Origin: Callorhinus ursinus | Taxonomy: Eukaryota; Chordata; Mammalia; Carnivora; Otariidae | Length of the DNA stretch: 64,000 nt | Direction: 5' to 3' | Assembly (NCBI RefSeq): GCF_003265705.1 | Contig: NW_020312785.1 | Coordinates: forward strand, 21,216,169 to 21,280,168 | Shown: in pieces, positions 1-10,589 of the stretch | Numbering within the stretch: position 1 is the stretch's first letter | Layout of the letters: every line of letters begins with the position of its first letter | Made by a program: the position numbers and the translations under genes | The notes under the pieces: model-generated | What the model was told of the DNA's origin: nothing | Seen by the model: only the letters and a program-made list of their open reading frames with translations | Databases searched by the model: none

Positions 1-738
1 CAAGCTCAGTTAGTACTCTCTCCAGTCACTGGATTCAGTGCCTTTTCTGTATCCACTGCAATTATATTATTTACACCACCATCATTTTTTGCTCCTGGCT
101 CTTCACAGTAGTTTCCTAAAAGGTTTTCCTGAATTTGCTTTCACCCTTCACCAATCCACTCACTATCTAGAGCAAGTGGAATATTCTTAATACATAAATG
201 AAAGCACACCACTCAATTGCTTCAAAACTTTCAGTGATTTTCCCTAGAAAAGAAAGACATCTTACCGTGCTACAAGGCCCTGTCCTCTACGATCTGTAGC
301 AGCCTGTAAATCTCCTCTCAGCCACCCCCCGCCATCCTACATCTACCTCACTGAATTTCTTTCAGCTCCTGGCAGAGGTCAACCTTTTTCAACCTGTGCT
401 CTTGACACTGCTGCCGAGAATGCACCTTCCTGACATTCTGCGTGACCAGCAACTTCACTTCCTTCAGGGCTCAGCAGAAATGTCAGCCTTCCAGGACTGC
501 TCAGACAATATTACCTGAAATAGGTCACCTTCTTCATTTCAATATCAATATTTTGATTTCTTCATAGCCATTATTACAATTCTCAGTTATTTTTATTTAT
601 CACATACTTGTTTGTTGTGTGGATTCACTCATGAAATGTAAGGTCATTAGTGCAGGAGTAATGTCTGTGGTATCCATAGGACCTACGAGATAATTTTATT
701 TATTCTGGCGACTCAGTAAATAATAGCTGAGTGGATTA
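1..738 (+). repeat. L2 LINE 3' fragment
   Basis: The block follows the order of an L2 3' region as I remember it: a pyrimidine-rich stretch with 'tacaaggccctgtcc' and 'gatctg', then a 'cttccttcagg' segment, a TTTATTTAT stretch, and a degraded version of the usual end that precedes the polyadenylation-like tail. It is heavily diverged and has no useful reading frame. It is an ancient remnant and probably continues to the left of the window. Subfamily was not assigned. Confidence 0.7.
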
Positions 739-1258
739 AGTGATTTGGTTGAAATAATTAAGGTCATTATATGCAATATAAGTACATTGATGCTTAATGG
801 AGAATGGGTTTGGATACTGATTTTGGAACGTAATAACCTGTGGTCAGGGCAAATCATGGAAGTATTTGGAGCCATACTAATAGTTTCCTTCCCTCTACAA
901 TCAAAATGTAGATTTGTTGTAAGAACTTTTGAGATGAGGTATGTAAAGTACATCAAGCCGGTTTTCCATGCATAAAACAAGAGCTTGATAAGGAAAGTAA
1001 CATTTTCTTTTCTTTTCTGCAGTAAATAGTAGTTGCAATAATAGTGGTAGTGTATGGACTTTTTTCTTTCTGTTAGAAATGCAACAGGCTAACAAGGCTA
1101 TATAAATTAAGAAAAGGGATTATAGGTTAAGTTTTGTATGAAAGAAAATAGAGTAGATTTCAGATTTTTTAAAATGTTAGGTTAGTGTTTTGTTTTGGTT
1201 TTGCATTTGCTTTAAGTTAAAATTGCATGGTAATATTCCTAAGAAAATATATACTTTT
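739..1258. other. Unassigned AT-rich sequence
   Basis: No recognisable repeat, gene or regulatory site. Short open frames here (745-975 plus, 696-980 minus) overlap on opposite strands, have ordinary AT-rich composition and show no domain, so they are chance frames. Confidence 0.6.
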
Positions 1259-1452
1259 GGGGCGCTTGTGTGGTGCAGTTGGTTAAGCATCTGACTCTTG
1301 GTTTCAGCTCTGGTCATGATATCAGGGTGGTGAGATGGAGCCCTGAGTCAGGTGCACTCAGCATGGAGTCTGCTCAAGACTCCCTGTCCCTCTCGCTCTG
1401 CCCCTCCCTCCCTGCGCACCCTCAGATAAATAAATAGGTAAAAAAAATACAT
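1259..1452 (+). repeat. SINEC-type tRNA-derived SINE
   Basis: It starts with a tRNA-like head (ggggcgcttgtgtggtgcag, then ttggttaagca), continues with 'ggtcatgat' and a C/T-rich body (ccctctcgctctgcccctcc), and ends in 'ataaataaatagg' plus an A-run. Divergence from the other copies in the window suggests an older member. No convincing target-site duplication was found. Confidence 0.85.
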
Positions 1453-2903
1453 TTACTTTTAATAACAATGAAAAGAAATTCAAATGAGTTGACTCAGTAG
1501 ATTCTGCCATGATTTCTAAAATACGACATTTGCTATAATGGGAAATTGGAGTTCTAGAACTCTCTACCAACTTTCATGCTTTTAAAATGTAACCCAAGCA
1601 TCCCTGAAATGTGATAAGTAGTGCACATTCCTGAAGATGTGTTCCTTAGTGTGTGTTAATTATATTTGAGATAATTCCCAGGCTTCAAATAAAATATTTC
1701 GACTACTCTTCTTTCAAATAATCACTTAGGTTCCATTGCACTATTTTAAAAAGGTTAAAAACTTTCTTTCCCTTTTTAATAGTCATTTCCTCATTCTCAA
1801 GCTAGCTTTTAACCTCAGTGCTATTTTGACACAGAGATTAAAAATATCCTGCACCAATCATAATATGTTTGACCTTTTATGTCCTAAAAGAAAAGGATAT
1901 AGAAAGAGATGATATCATCTGTAGGGTAGGGGAATATGTGTAACTCCATAAAAAATCTCTGTGTGCCACATTTTTATTATGTAGCTTTGTTCCCAGACCA
2001 TTTGTCCTCCTGTGTATTTGTGTCACGAAGATGTTTGATTTAATTTTATGTGTTTGTATGTCTTTTTATTTCTGGCAGAAAGCATTAATAAGAAGGAAAG
2101 ATTAAGAGTGAGTTTTTGAGTTTGGTGTATGAGAACCAGGATATGTATGGCATACTTAGTTTGAAATGAAGAAGGGTCAGGAGCATTAGATGGTTAGATA
2201 ATTGAGTCATCATAGCCTAAATCCTGAATTAATGTTTTTGCAAGAAAAAAGAGCAATAGCATTTCTTGTGAACTCTCTGCAGCTCATAAGCAGTTTTACA
2301 CTGGCTTTTTTTGCAAGGCAATTTGTGTAATGGTTTCTTTAGCGAATAACAATCTGTCTTTTATGCTTTGGGATAACCTTCCTGAACACATACATCCTTT
2401 AATTCATGATCCAGAAACCTGAGATGTGTTTTTCTCCATATTTCTTTCTCAAACAACAGAGAGAAAACTGTTGGCTCACTTCAGTGATTACGTTCAACTA
2501 CAGTTTTCAGGATCTGGAATGTGACGGGCTGAGACAACATGGGAATAGGCTCAATTCAGGATTAGGTTTTATTATCCTATTTAGTGATTATAACTTCTAG
2601 GCCCTGCCGCGATATCGATTAACCCCTGTGTCCTCCAGTATGCCTTCTAAATGCTCTGCAAGCTGATGGTTCCATAGAGACTACATCGTGTGACATAAGA
2701 CTTCTCATTTGTCAGCTTGCTTGCCACTCTGTGACCAACCACTGCCCTTTGAATAACTATTAGGGTACCTAAATTTAGGAACCATACAACTGAAGTTCAA
2801 AATTAATATTCTTGCTTGGATTGCACAGTGTTCTTTTCGGGGATAAGGTACATATCCTAAAATTATTTCAGTTTTGTAGTGGTTTAAATAAAAAGCAGTC
2901 TTA
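1453..2903. other. Unassigned non-coding sequence
   Basis: AT-rich sequence without a clear repeat match. It contains no open frame longer than about 65 codons. I see no promoter, splice-bounded exon or structured RNA that I can support. Confidence 0.5.
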
Positions 2904-3057
2904 GGGGTGCCTGGGTAGCTCAGTGGGTTAAGTGTCCTCTCAATCTCAGCTCAGGTTTTGATCTCAGGGTTGTGAGTTTAAGCCCTGCATTGTGCTCCAC
3001 ACTGGGTGTGAGGCTACTGAAAAAAAAAAAAAAAAGAAAGAGAAATAAAAGAAAAAG
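2904..3057 (+). repeat. Older SINEC-type SINE, short form
   Basis: The tRNA-like head 'ggggtgcctgggtagctcag' is followed by 'tgggttaagtgt', 'tttgatctcagggttgtga' and 'agccctgcattgtgctccac', then a 16-base A-run and an A/G-rich tail. It lacks the long C/T body of the younger SINEs, so it is a shorter and probably older subtype. Confidence 0.85.
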
Positions 3058-3121
3058 TGATTTTAAATTTTAAATTACCACATAAGGTTTGAGACAGTTA
3101 TTATCTCTGGAAGTATTTTCC

Positions 3122-3880
3122 ACCTGTTTTTGGTATCTATTGCTGTGTAAGAAATTCTGGAAACTCTGTGTGGCTAAACATAGTGACCATATTATTATCT
3201 TATAATTTTGTGGGTCAGGCATTTTGGTGGAGTTCAATTGGTTGAGTTTTCTGTTTTGTTTTGTTTTTTTCTTTTTTTGGGGGGGTGACAGAGAGAGAAA
3301 AATAGAGAGAGAGAGAGAAAGAATCTTAAGCAGACTTCATGCCCAGCGCTGAGCCTGACACAGGGCTCAACCTCACAGCCCTGAGATCATGACCTGAGCT
3401 GAAATCTAGAGTAGGATGCTTAACCAACTGAGCCACCCAGGCGCGCCTTGAGTTTTCTGTTTCAAATGATGTCACTTGTTTATGTGGTGGTATTCAGCTA
3501 GTAGACAGGCTGTTTAAGAGAGTCTTAGGGATGTCACATATGTATGTTGTGCTTTTGCAGGAATACCTAAAGACTGGGTTCAGCAGGGACTGTCCAGCAG
3601 AGTGTCCACAAGTGGTATCTTCAGGATAGTGGTCTCAGGCCATTCAGACTTCTTAGGCTTAGAGCTTCTCCAGTGTTCAAAGTGGTCTAGCAGAAGTTGT
3701 AAGGCTTTCTTATGACCCAGCCTGAAAATCCTAGAATATCACTTTTGTTCTGTTCTATTGATCAAGTCACCTGGGCCAGCCCAAATTCAAAGAAGAGGAA
3801 TTGGACTCTGCCTCTCAGTGGGAGTAATAGCAAAGAATTTGTGGTTTCCTTTAATCTCTCACATTGCCCAACTCTCTGTT
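3122..3880 (-). repeat. MLT1/MaLR-like solo LTR, split by a SINE
   Basis: 'ggtatctattgctgtgtaa' at the left end and 'agaagaggaattggactctg' near the right end match the antisense layout of a mammalian MaLR (ERVL-related) LTR. The middle is interrupted by a SINE (3257-3447) with a clean duplication, so the two halves (3122-3256 and about 3448-3880) were once contiguous. Only the LTR is seen; no internal retroviral genes are present. Subfamily is uncertain. Confidence 0.6.
3257..3447 (-). repeat. SINEC-type SINE nested in an LTR
   Basis: Read on the minus strand it has a tRNA-like head (rc of 'ccacccaggcgcgcc'), an internal 'gatcatgacctgagctga' segment and an A-rich tail seen here as T-runs at 3257-3280. 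It is flanked by a perfect 15-bp duplication, TTGAGTTTTCTGTTT, at 3242-3256 and 3448-3462, which proves insertion into the older LTR. Confidence 0.92.
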
Positions 3881-4227
3881 AGCCATGACGTATATTGGGT
3901 CAGTTCTACCATACTTAAGAACCATTACAGTGGCAAGATAGTAACATAGAGGTTCAGAGAGATTGATTTTGCTCAAGTTCATACTGCTCATAATTTAAGA
4001 AAAAAAAAGTTGGCCTGACTCCAGATTTTGTGTTTGTATATTAGGAAGATTGATTAATTTGATCTTAATAGCAAATAACTTTTACTGTTTTCTTATTACA
4101 AAATTGCAAGTTATTTCTGGAATAATTTAGAAAATATGATAAAACAAAAAGTGATATTAAAAACCACAGACCTGTATTTCTCCTGCTCAGATATATTCAG
4201 TGTGATAACTTGGGTATATCTCTGTAT

Positions 4228-4695
4228 CTGCTCACTATTGTTGTGGAGAAAACAAACAAACAAAAAAAACCCAAAACCCAAAACCTGTTCCCAACATTTG
4301 GTGACTTAAAATAACAACCATTTATTTGGCTAACTGGTGTATGGGTTGTTAATTTAAAATAGGTTCAGCTGACCTCTTCTTCTGGCTCTGCAATAGGCTT
4401 TTACATGCTTCTGCGTCCAGCAATGAGTTAGCTCTCCAACCGTGCTTCTGGGTGTTGGTTAGCTGACTGCTGGGGTGCCACAGATCCCTCACACATGGTC
4501 TCAACTGGTTGTTAACATGAAAATGATGGTGCTGAAAGACAGAAGACAGAAGTGTGCAATACCTCTTGAGATCAGGACTGGCATATTGGCACAAATAAAG
4601 TTATAAGTCCAGCCCGGATTTCAGGGTTGGAGAAATTAACTCCAATTCTTGATGAGGGGAGATGCAAAGTTGTATTTCAAAGGCTATGGACTCAG
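4228..4695 (-). repeat. MLT1-like LTR fragment
   Basis: The segment includes 'ggtgacttaaaataacaacc', a central part with a 'ggttagctgactgctgggg' motif, and 'ctccaattcttgatgagggg' near the right end, in the same antisense order as common MaLR-type LTRs. An A/C-rich insertion (about 4248-4285) disrupts the left part. The minus-strand open frame 4349-4594 lies wholly inside it and is not a gene. Confidence 0.5.
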
Positions 4696-5644
4696 AAAAT
4701 GGTAAAAAAAAATTCATTTTTTCAATCTACCTGATTCAACTCATTCATATTTTATTTTTTATTCCCCCCAGGCCTTTACAAGTAAACACAAATATAAACA
4801 TAGACACATAGATTTTATATATACCTATTTACATATTACAGGTACACTCTCAACAATGGCTTGGTTAAAAATTACTTGCTACTTTTAATATTTAAGCAAA
4901 ATAATCTATTACTATTGCTTTAATTTGCATTCATTTGATATATGTGAAATTAAATATATTTCCACATGTTTGTAGGTTACTTGTTAGTGGAATTTAGAGT
5001 GGTTTGCTGGAGTGAAAGACAGGAGGCAAGGAATTACTTGGGAGCATTTTACAATTGCATATTAGAAAGAAAATGAGCAACAGAGCACCACTAGTGGTGG
5101 ATACAGGAATAGAGGAGAAAATCATCATAAGTATGGGGTATAGATGGCATGGCCTCTTCTAAGTGTGGCAAGAGAGGGAGAATTAAACATCAAAGATGCT
5201 TCGGCAAGAATGAAAGAATGAGAGTGCCACTAACAGAAATTGTGAAGTGTGGAGGAAAAGGTGATTTCATGAAAAAGTTCACTCTTGAAGATCCTGACAG
5301 TAAAATACAATCAGAACACCAAATGGAGATATTAAACATGTAGTTGATAAACTATGGAGATGGTTAGGTGTTTGTTTATTTGTTTGTTTTAATTAAAGTG
5401 ATGGTAGGAAAATATTTTACTTTCCAAGGGGATAAATGTTATTTCCTAAGCAAGAGAAACACAGATGATTGATAATACCACAAAGCATATTGTATTTAAA
5501 GGACAGAAGAAGTAAGAGGGAAAAACAAATGAGATGCTAAGGATTAAACATTTTCTTAGACTAATTTCTTTCTCACTCCCCAAGACTGTTATTTCAGTCC
5601 CTTTCTTACATCAACCCCCTACTACACTTGCTCTCAACTGATAA
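4696..5644. other. Unassigned sequence
   Basis: No recognised repeat. An open frame at 5149-5343 (64 codons, basic, Cys-poor) has no recognisable domain, and the interval offers no clear exon context, so I treat it as chance. Part of 4980-5345 is purine-rich and could be very old L2 in antisense, but I cannot support that firmly. Confidence 0.45.
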
Positions 5645-6296
5645 CCATTTCCTTACACTTGGTTATTAACAATAAAAGTTCTCAGGGGATCTTTAGGACA
5701 GTGAGAATACTCTGTGTGAATCTGTAATGGTGGATACATGTCCTTATACATTTTTCCAAACCCATAGAATGTACAACACCAAGAGTTAACCCTCATTAAA
5801 CTGTGGACCTTGGGGGGGCGCCTGGGTGACTCAGTCGTTAAGCGTCCTTCAGCCCAGGTCATGATCCCAGGGTTCTGGGATCGACCTTCATCAGGCTCCC
5901 TGCTTCGCGGGAAGCCTGCTTCTCCCTCTCCTGCTCCCCCTGCTGTGTTCCCTCTCTTGCTGTGTCTCTCTCTGTCAAATAAATAAATAAAATCTTTAAA
6001 AAAAATTAAAAAAAAACTGTGGACCTTGGGTGTTAATGATGTATCAATGTAGGTTCATCAGCTGTAAAAAATGTACCACTCAGGTGAAGGATGTTGAGAA
6101 CCAGGGAGGCTATGTATATAGAGGGGCAAAGGGCATATGGGAAATCTCTATACCTTCCCCTAAATTTTGTTGTGACCCTAACACTGTGAACCTAACACTG
6201 TTCTATAAACAATATCATCTGAAAAAAGAAAAAAAAAATAAGGAGTTCCATATAATGATCTGAAATCTGGGTGTGGTTCACTGCAAAAAAAAGATT
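5645..6296 (+). repeat. Ancient L1 (L1M-type) 3' end, split by a SINE
   Basis: Landmarks on both sides of the SINE: 'aatggtggatacatgtcctt', 'cccatagaatgtacaacacc', then 'gtatcaatgtaggttcatca', 'atgtaccactcaggtg', 'atatgggaaatctctatacc' and 'gtgaacctaacactg'. This is the 3' untranslated part of an old mammalian L1. The open frame 6030-6263 is part of this 3' end, not a gene. A homologous copy lies inverted at 27840-28200. Confidence 0.7.
5815..6013 (+). repeat. SINEC-type SINE, young arctoid form
   Basis: Complete element: head 'ggggcgcctgggtgactcag', 'gtcatgatcccagggttctg', body 'gcgggaagcctgcttctccc', and tail 'caaataaataaataaaatc' with A-runs. It has a perfect 17-bp duplication, AAACTGTGGACCTTGGG, at 5798-5814 and 6014-6030, and it splits an old L1 3' end. 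The intact structure and perfect duplication suggest a fairly recent insertion. Confidence 0.95.
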
Positions 6297-6354
6297 ATGG
6301 CTAAAAATTTTAAAAATAAATAAAAAGTAAAACAAAAAAAAAGTAAAACAAAAA
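6297..6354 (+). repeat. A-rich simple repeat
   Basis: Repeated AAAATAAATAAAAAGTAAAAC-like units follow directly on the old L1 3' end. They are probably the degenerated and expanded poly(A) tail of that element. Confidence 0.6.
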
Positions 6355-6877
6355 CTCTCAGCTACCTTTACATTCTAACACCTGTTATTGCACCCATCCT
6401 GTCTTTATTCTATCCTCTACAATGAAAAGAGTGGACCTTTTCCTCTCTGAAGCATTGTTCAGTGGATTCCATCCCTTTTTAACTTCCTCAATGACTCACC
6501 CTTTCCCTGGCCTCTCTCTTTGGTATCATTTGCCTCTCTTTCCTCCAAATCATTTGCATTAGCAAAGAAATACTCTCTGATATATTCTATCTGAAATAAT
6601 AAAAGCATCTTCTACACTCATATCTGTCTCCATATAGCAACAAAAAATGAATTCCCAAAACCTGAATTATTTCACATCTAGATCCTGCATAATTTCTAAT
6701 CCCTTCTAGCGCTACTGTTCTTATCTCTGATGATAATCTTGGCACTGAGGTTTCAAACTAGTTTTCTAGTGGCTTTCTCTAGGCTTCTGCCTCTGTCTAC
6801 AATGAACGTTTCCATCCTTCTTGCCATCTACATAGCTGTTCCTTATTTTTCTTTATAATTGTCATATCCTCAGAGGG
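6355..6877 (+). repeat. Probable L2 fragment
   Basis: C/T-rich sequence with phrases such as 'cattctaacacctg', 'ttcctcaatgactcaccc' and 'ctcctcctaa' resembles the coding-to-3' part of L2 in sense. It appears interrupted by the MLT1 at 6878-7298 and may resume at 7300-7540. The match is loose. Confidence 0.4.
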
Positions 6878-7298
6878 TCTATTGTGAGTTGGATTGGTGT
6901 TCCCCAAAAAGATACGTTGAAATCCTCCTAACTCCTGGTACCTGGGAATGTTACCCCATTCTGAAAATAGGTTATTTGCAGATATAATCAAGTTAAGATG
7001 AGGTCATGCCAGAGAGAAAATGTGGAGAAATACAGGGGAAATATAGACATGTGACAGTGGAGACAGTGATTGGAGTGATGCATCTACAAGTCCAAATTCT
7101 AAGAAATGCCAGCAAGCATGATAATCTAGAAGTAACCTGAGATCCTTCTATACATCCTTCAGAGAGGACATGGCCCTGCCAATACCTTGATTTCAGACTT
7201 CTAGCCTCCAGGACTGTGAGAGAATACATTGTTATTTTAGCTCAGTCTATGGTATGTTGTCACAGCATCCCTAAGAAGCTAATCCCTAAGAAGCTAAT
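6878..7298 (+). repeat. MLT1-type (MaLR) solo LTR
   Basis: Recognisable order: 'ggtgttccccaaaaag', 'taactcctggtacctgggaa', 'tttgcagatataatcaagtt', 'atgaggtcatgccag', 'cagacttctagcctccag', 'actgtgagagaat' and an end at 'gctaatacag'. It is a solo LTR with no internal viral sequence. A 15-bp tandem duplication (7268-7282 and 7283-7297) lengthens its 3' terminus. Confidence 0.75.
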
Positions 7299-7299
7299 A

Positions 7300-7545
7300 C
7301 AGGGCCTCAAATTCCCATGCTAACTAAACCTGTTTAATTTTGGACTATCCCTTATTGAGTATTTCTTTCCTTCAAACACTCATTACACCAGAAATCTTTG
7401 CATACACTTGTCTGTATTGGTGCTTGTGGTTCCTTTTTCTGCAGTCAAGGACCATGCCTTCCATATTCACAGTTCCATCCCCAGCTCTGTCCGGCATACA
7501 AGCAACAATCAATGTATTACCTGCTATAAACATGAAATGAGAATC
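7300..7545 (+). repeat. Probable L2 3' end
   Basis: 'agtcaaggaccatgcc', 'ccatccccagctctgtccgg' and 'caatcaatgtattac' follow the order of an L2 3' terminus (information on size, 'ccccagc', 'cataagtaggt', 'caataaat'). Two opposite open frames (7340-7540 and 7372-7563) lie here and are chance frames. Confidence 0.45.
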
Positions 7546-7559
7546 CAGTGTTAGAGCAG

Positions 7560-7965
7560 ACAAGGAAACAATAGCTCTAAGTAAAGAATTGGGATTAAGA
7601 ATGGCAAATGCTGAAATGGAATCAGAAGCAACAAGGCCACTGGATTTTGTAATGTAGAAGTAGTTGGTAAGCTTTGAGAGAGCAGTTTCAGGAGAGTGGG
7701 TATGACAAAACCAAATTTTAAGAGCTAACTATTGAGCCATAAGTGCAAAACTGTAGGACCTAGCTGTAGCACTCCTTTTCAGGAAAGTTGGCAGTGAAAA
7801 GAGGAGGAGGAATAAAGAAGGGGCTTGGTTTTTCTTGGGGTCTCTATCTACATAAAGTGGCAAGAGGATATCCAAATAAAAAGGTAGGTTTGCTGCTTAT
7901 TAATGATAGTAGAAACCTCTTAGGAGTCTGGATTTGAAAAGAAAGAACTCAGTGTGAAAGAAGCG
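7560..7965 (-). repeat. Probable L2 fragment, antisense
   Basis: The purine-rich stretch with 'agagagcagtttcaggagag' and 'tgacaaaaccaaatttt' matches the reverse of an L2 coding segment. It is diverged and boundaries are approximate. Confidence 0.4.
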
Positions 7966-8321
7966 GCTGGTATGAATGGAGTTAATGATGTTATGTATAT
8001 ATAATTACATATATAATACATAAAGTTTCATAGAGAGCCTCATATGGAGTGGCTTTTATTTTGGTGTTCATTTTGTGTTTGCTTTTTTGAACATATCTTT
8101 CTTACTAGATTGTAAACATTTTCGGATACAAAATTCTCTCTATACATACAAATAAGTGTAAAAAGGATATTTTAAGTGAAATCCTCTTCAGCCATACATA
8201 ATTTGTGTTTAGTAGGAAAGTTCTTGTTCTCAGTTTTACGCCCAGCTTTAAATCTGTCAGGTATTTTACCCTGGCAAGGGGTGAAAAAGTTATCTACATG
8301 AATCATTTTCTATTAACAGAA

Positions 8322-8552
8322 GACCTGATATTAACTGAGTACTTATTCTTTGCCAGACTCTGTCCCAAGGTTTTTAAATACATTTTATCATTTATCCTTT
8401 GATATAACACAGAGAGATGTATTTTGTATCTTTATACAGATGCAGAAACTGAGGTTTAGAGAGATCCCTAATCTAAAGCCACACAAAGAAGTTGCAGAAA
8501 TTATCAATCCTCCTGTCTGCAGAGCCTTAACTTCTGCATTATTGCAAAAATA
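8322..8552 (-). repeat. MIR SINE, antisense
   Basis: 'tactgagtacttattctttg'-like start, 'ttatcatttatcctttgata', 'cagatgcagaaactgaggtt' and 'tagagagatccctaatct' are the conserved core and flank of MIR in reverse. The plus-strand open frame 8350-8553 reads through the MIR and is not a gene. Confidence 0.75.
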
Positions 8553-8610
8553 GATATACAAAACAATTGCCCAAAAGGTAATTTTGGTTGTATATAAAGC
8601 TGTACTTTTC

Positions 8611-8817
8611 TTTTTTTTTTTTTTTAAAGATTTTGTTTATGTATTTGACAGAGAGAGAGAGACACAGCGAGAGAGGGAACACAAGCAGGGGGAGCGGGAG
8701 AGGGAGAAGCAGGCTTCCCGCTGAGCAGGGAGCCCGATGCGGGGCTTGATCCCAGGACCCTGGGACCATGACCTGAACTGAAGGCAGCTGCTTAACGACT
8801 GAGCCACCCCGGTGCCC
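8611..8817 (-). repeat. SINEC-type SINE, antisense
   Basis: Poly(T) and 'aaagattttgtttatgtatt' (tail), 'gagagagggaacacaagcag', 'aagcaggcttcccgctgagc', 'gggcttgatcccaggaccct' and a head ending 'tgagccaccccggtgcccc'. Flanks show an imperfect 11-bp direct repeat (8600-8610 and 8818-8828, one mismatch). The minus-strand open frame 8539-8769 is the usual repeat-derived frame. Confidence 0.93.
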
Positions 8818-8829
8818 CTGTATTTTTCA

Positions 8830-10589
8830 TTTTATTACCTGTTAAAATACTGTTCACTATAAGAGCAGTAATAAGCTATGTCACTCTGACTTTGAGGCTG
8901 ATGACTGGCTTTATAGTTTCTCCCACAATGTCCTATCTATACTCCTGACAACTTCTTCTTTCATTGATATTTTTAAAAATAATGAACCTAAAATTTAGTA
9001 TCAATAAAACAAAATGATTGACAAAATATATTCTAAACAATAAAATCTCCAATTTCCTTGTTTCTGGTATCTCTTCCAGAGAGATGCTTGGCAATAGTGC
9101 ATATCTTTTAGATAAATATTGATGTGTCCATTTGGAATGGACATTGCACAATTGGTAGCAATAAAAACAAAGTGTGTGTTGTTCAAGGTGGACTTAATAG
9201 CTGACACTGAGGCTGACTCAGATTTTATAAGCATTTTAAATTATATTACTCAGCAATTATTGTTAGTGTGGGCAATGGTATGTGCAATTATTAAATTCTT
9301 TAAATGATCTAAAGCCAATATGTTGGTAGTAAAAGCTTAGACATACAACTTCAGAATGGTTCCCATGAACTTATTTGACACGGTGTTAATGTGTCTGTCC
9401 CATTTAGCCTATGTTTCCACCTTGTAAGCCAGGTTAATTTAAAAGTTTAAGGTACAGACTGCTATAACATTATAAAATGCATGAATGCTACCATTACAAG
9501 GAAAACAACTATTGTTATAGTTGTATATAAAATCTCTAGGGTTGTCTCCTGCTTCCATTGCTGTCCCTATTGTTTCCCCATGTCATCCAAATGATTGCAG
9601 AAACTATATTTGCTCAGTCATTAGACAGTGAGTTCAAAGGTTCTTTTCACATATTTCAAACTTGATTACTTTTTATTTCTTATCCTCTTCTGTAGGCATA
9701 CAAAGATTTTGCACACTTAATGTAAAACATTCCATATTCTGGTTTTAAGGAATATTCTTTGGATGGGTTTATAGCAGCACACTGAGAGCAATTAATATTG
9801 GGATTACAGTTGTATCAAGACTGCAACAAGTGAATATTCTATTTAACAACTGTTAAGTGGTGCTAATGGGCAGGTTTAGACCACAGGCCAAGGAGAATCT
9901 TTAAGTGCAAATACAAATCTTGTTACATATGATTAAGTAAAATGAATTGGGTAATTAAGAAATAAGTCCAGGCTTAGATATTATATCCTACAATCTTAAT
10001 ATGCATGTGGTACCTAAAAAGATCATTTCACAGCCTCATACCTTCCACATGTGAAAGTCCCAGTGTGATTGGTAGGATTTTCAGGTTTATTCATAATGAC
10101 AGCTGACCCTCAGAGGATAAGTAACTTTGTAAAGCGTATCTGGACTGAGAAGGACATTGTTAGGTTATCTTGACTATCTCCCTGCTTTCCAGCAAGGACA
10201 TACTTAAGTCATCTGTGTAACTTAGGTATCTTGTACATTAAAACTTGTCAGGAGAAGTATTTCTTGGCCTTCCTTATTTAACCATAGAACATTTAACAAC
10301 TCTCATTAGTATATTCCTCTCTTTCATTCATTCATTCATCCACTCTCTTTAATTCTTTTTTGTATGATAAAATCCATCTCCTAATTTTTATTTCTGCAGG
10401 AAAATATACCTATTATCTACAACTGATTTTCTTCTCTCTTAGATACTTCAACAGAATCCAGAGCCTGCTAAAATTAGAATTTAGGTGTTTTGGTTTTTGA
10501 ACTAAGCATATGTCATTCCTTTTGTTCTAAATATTTCTTTTTGTAATGTTTCTCACACCCTTCTAGATGTTCAGAAAAGTTTTCATCCC
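8830..10589. other. Repeat-poor unassigned sequence
   Basis: About 1.7 kb with no clear interspersed repeat. Around 9760-10020 the sequence is complex and holds several ATTA/TAAT cores (for example 'gagcaattaatattggg' and 'gggtaattaag'). Such stretches are often conserved non-coding DNA, but conservation cannot be judged here. Overlapping short frames near 8933-9307 on both strands are chance. Confidence 0.4.

Noticed and set aside
1259..1330. tRNA gene-like head sequence
   Set aside because: It is the tRNA-derived head of a SINE, as at the other SINE copies; it is not a functional tRNA gene.
5149..5343. 64-codon basic frame that looked like a small ribosomal or zinc protein
   Set aside because: Cysteine spacing fits no zinc motif and nothing suggests a processed pseudogene (no A-tail, no flanking duplication).
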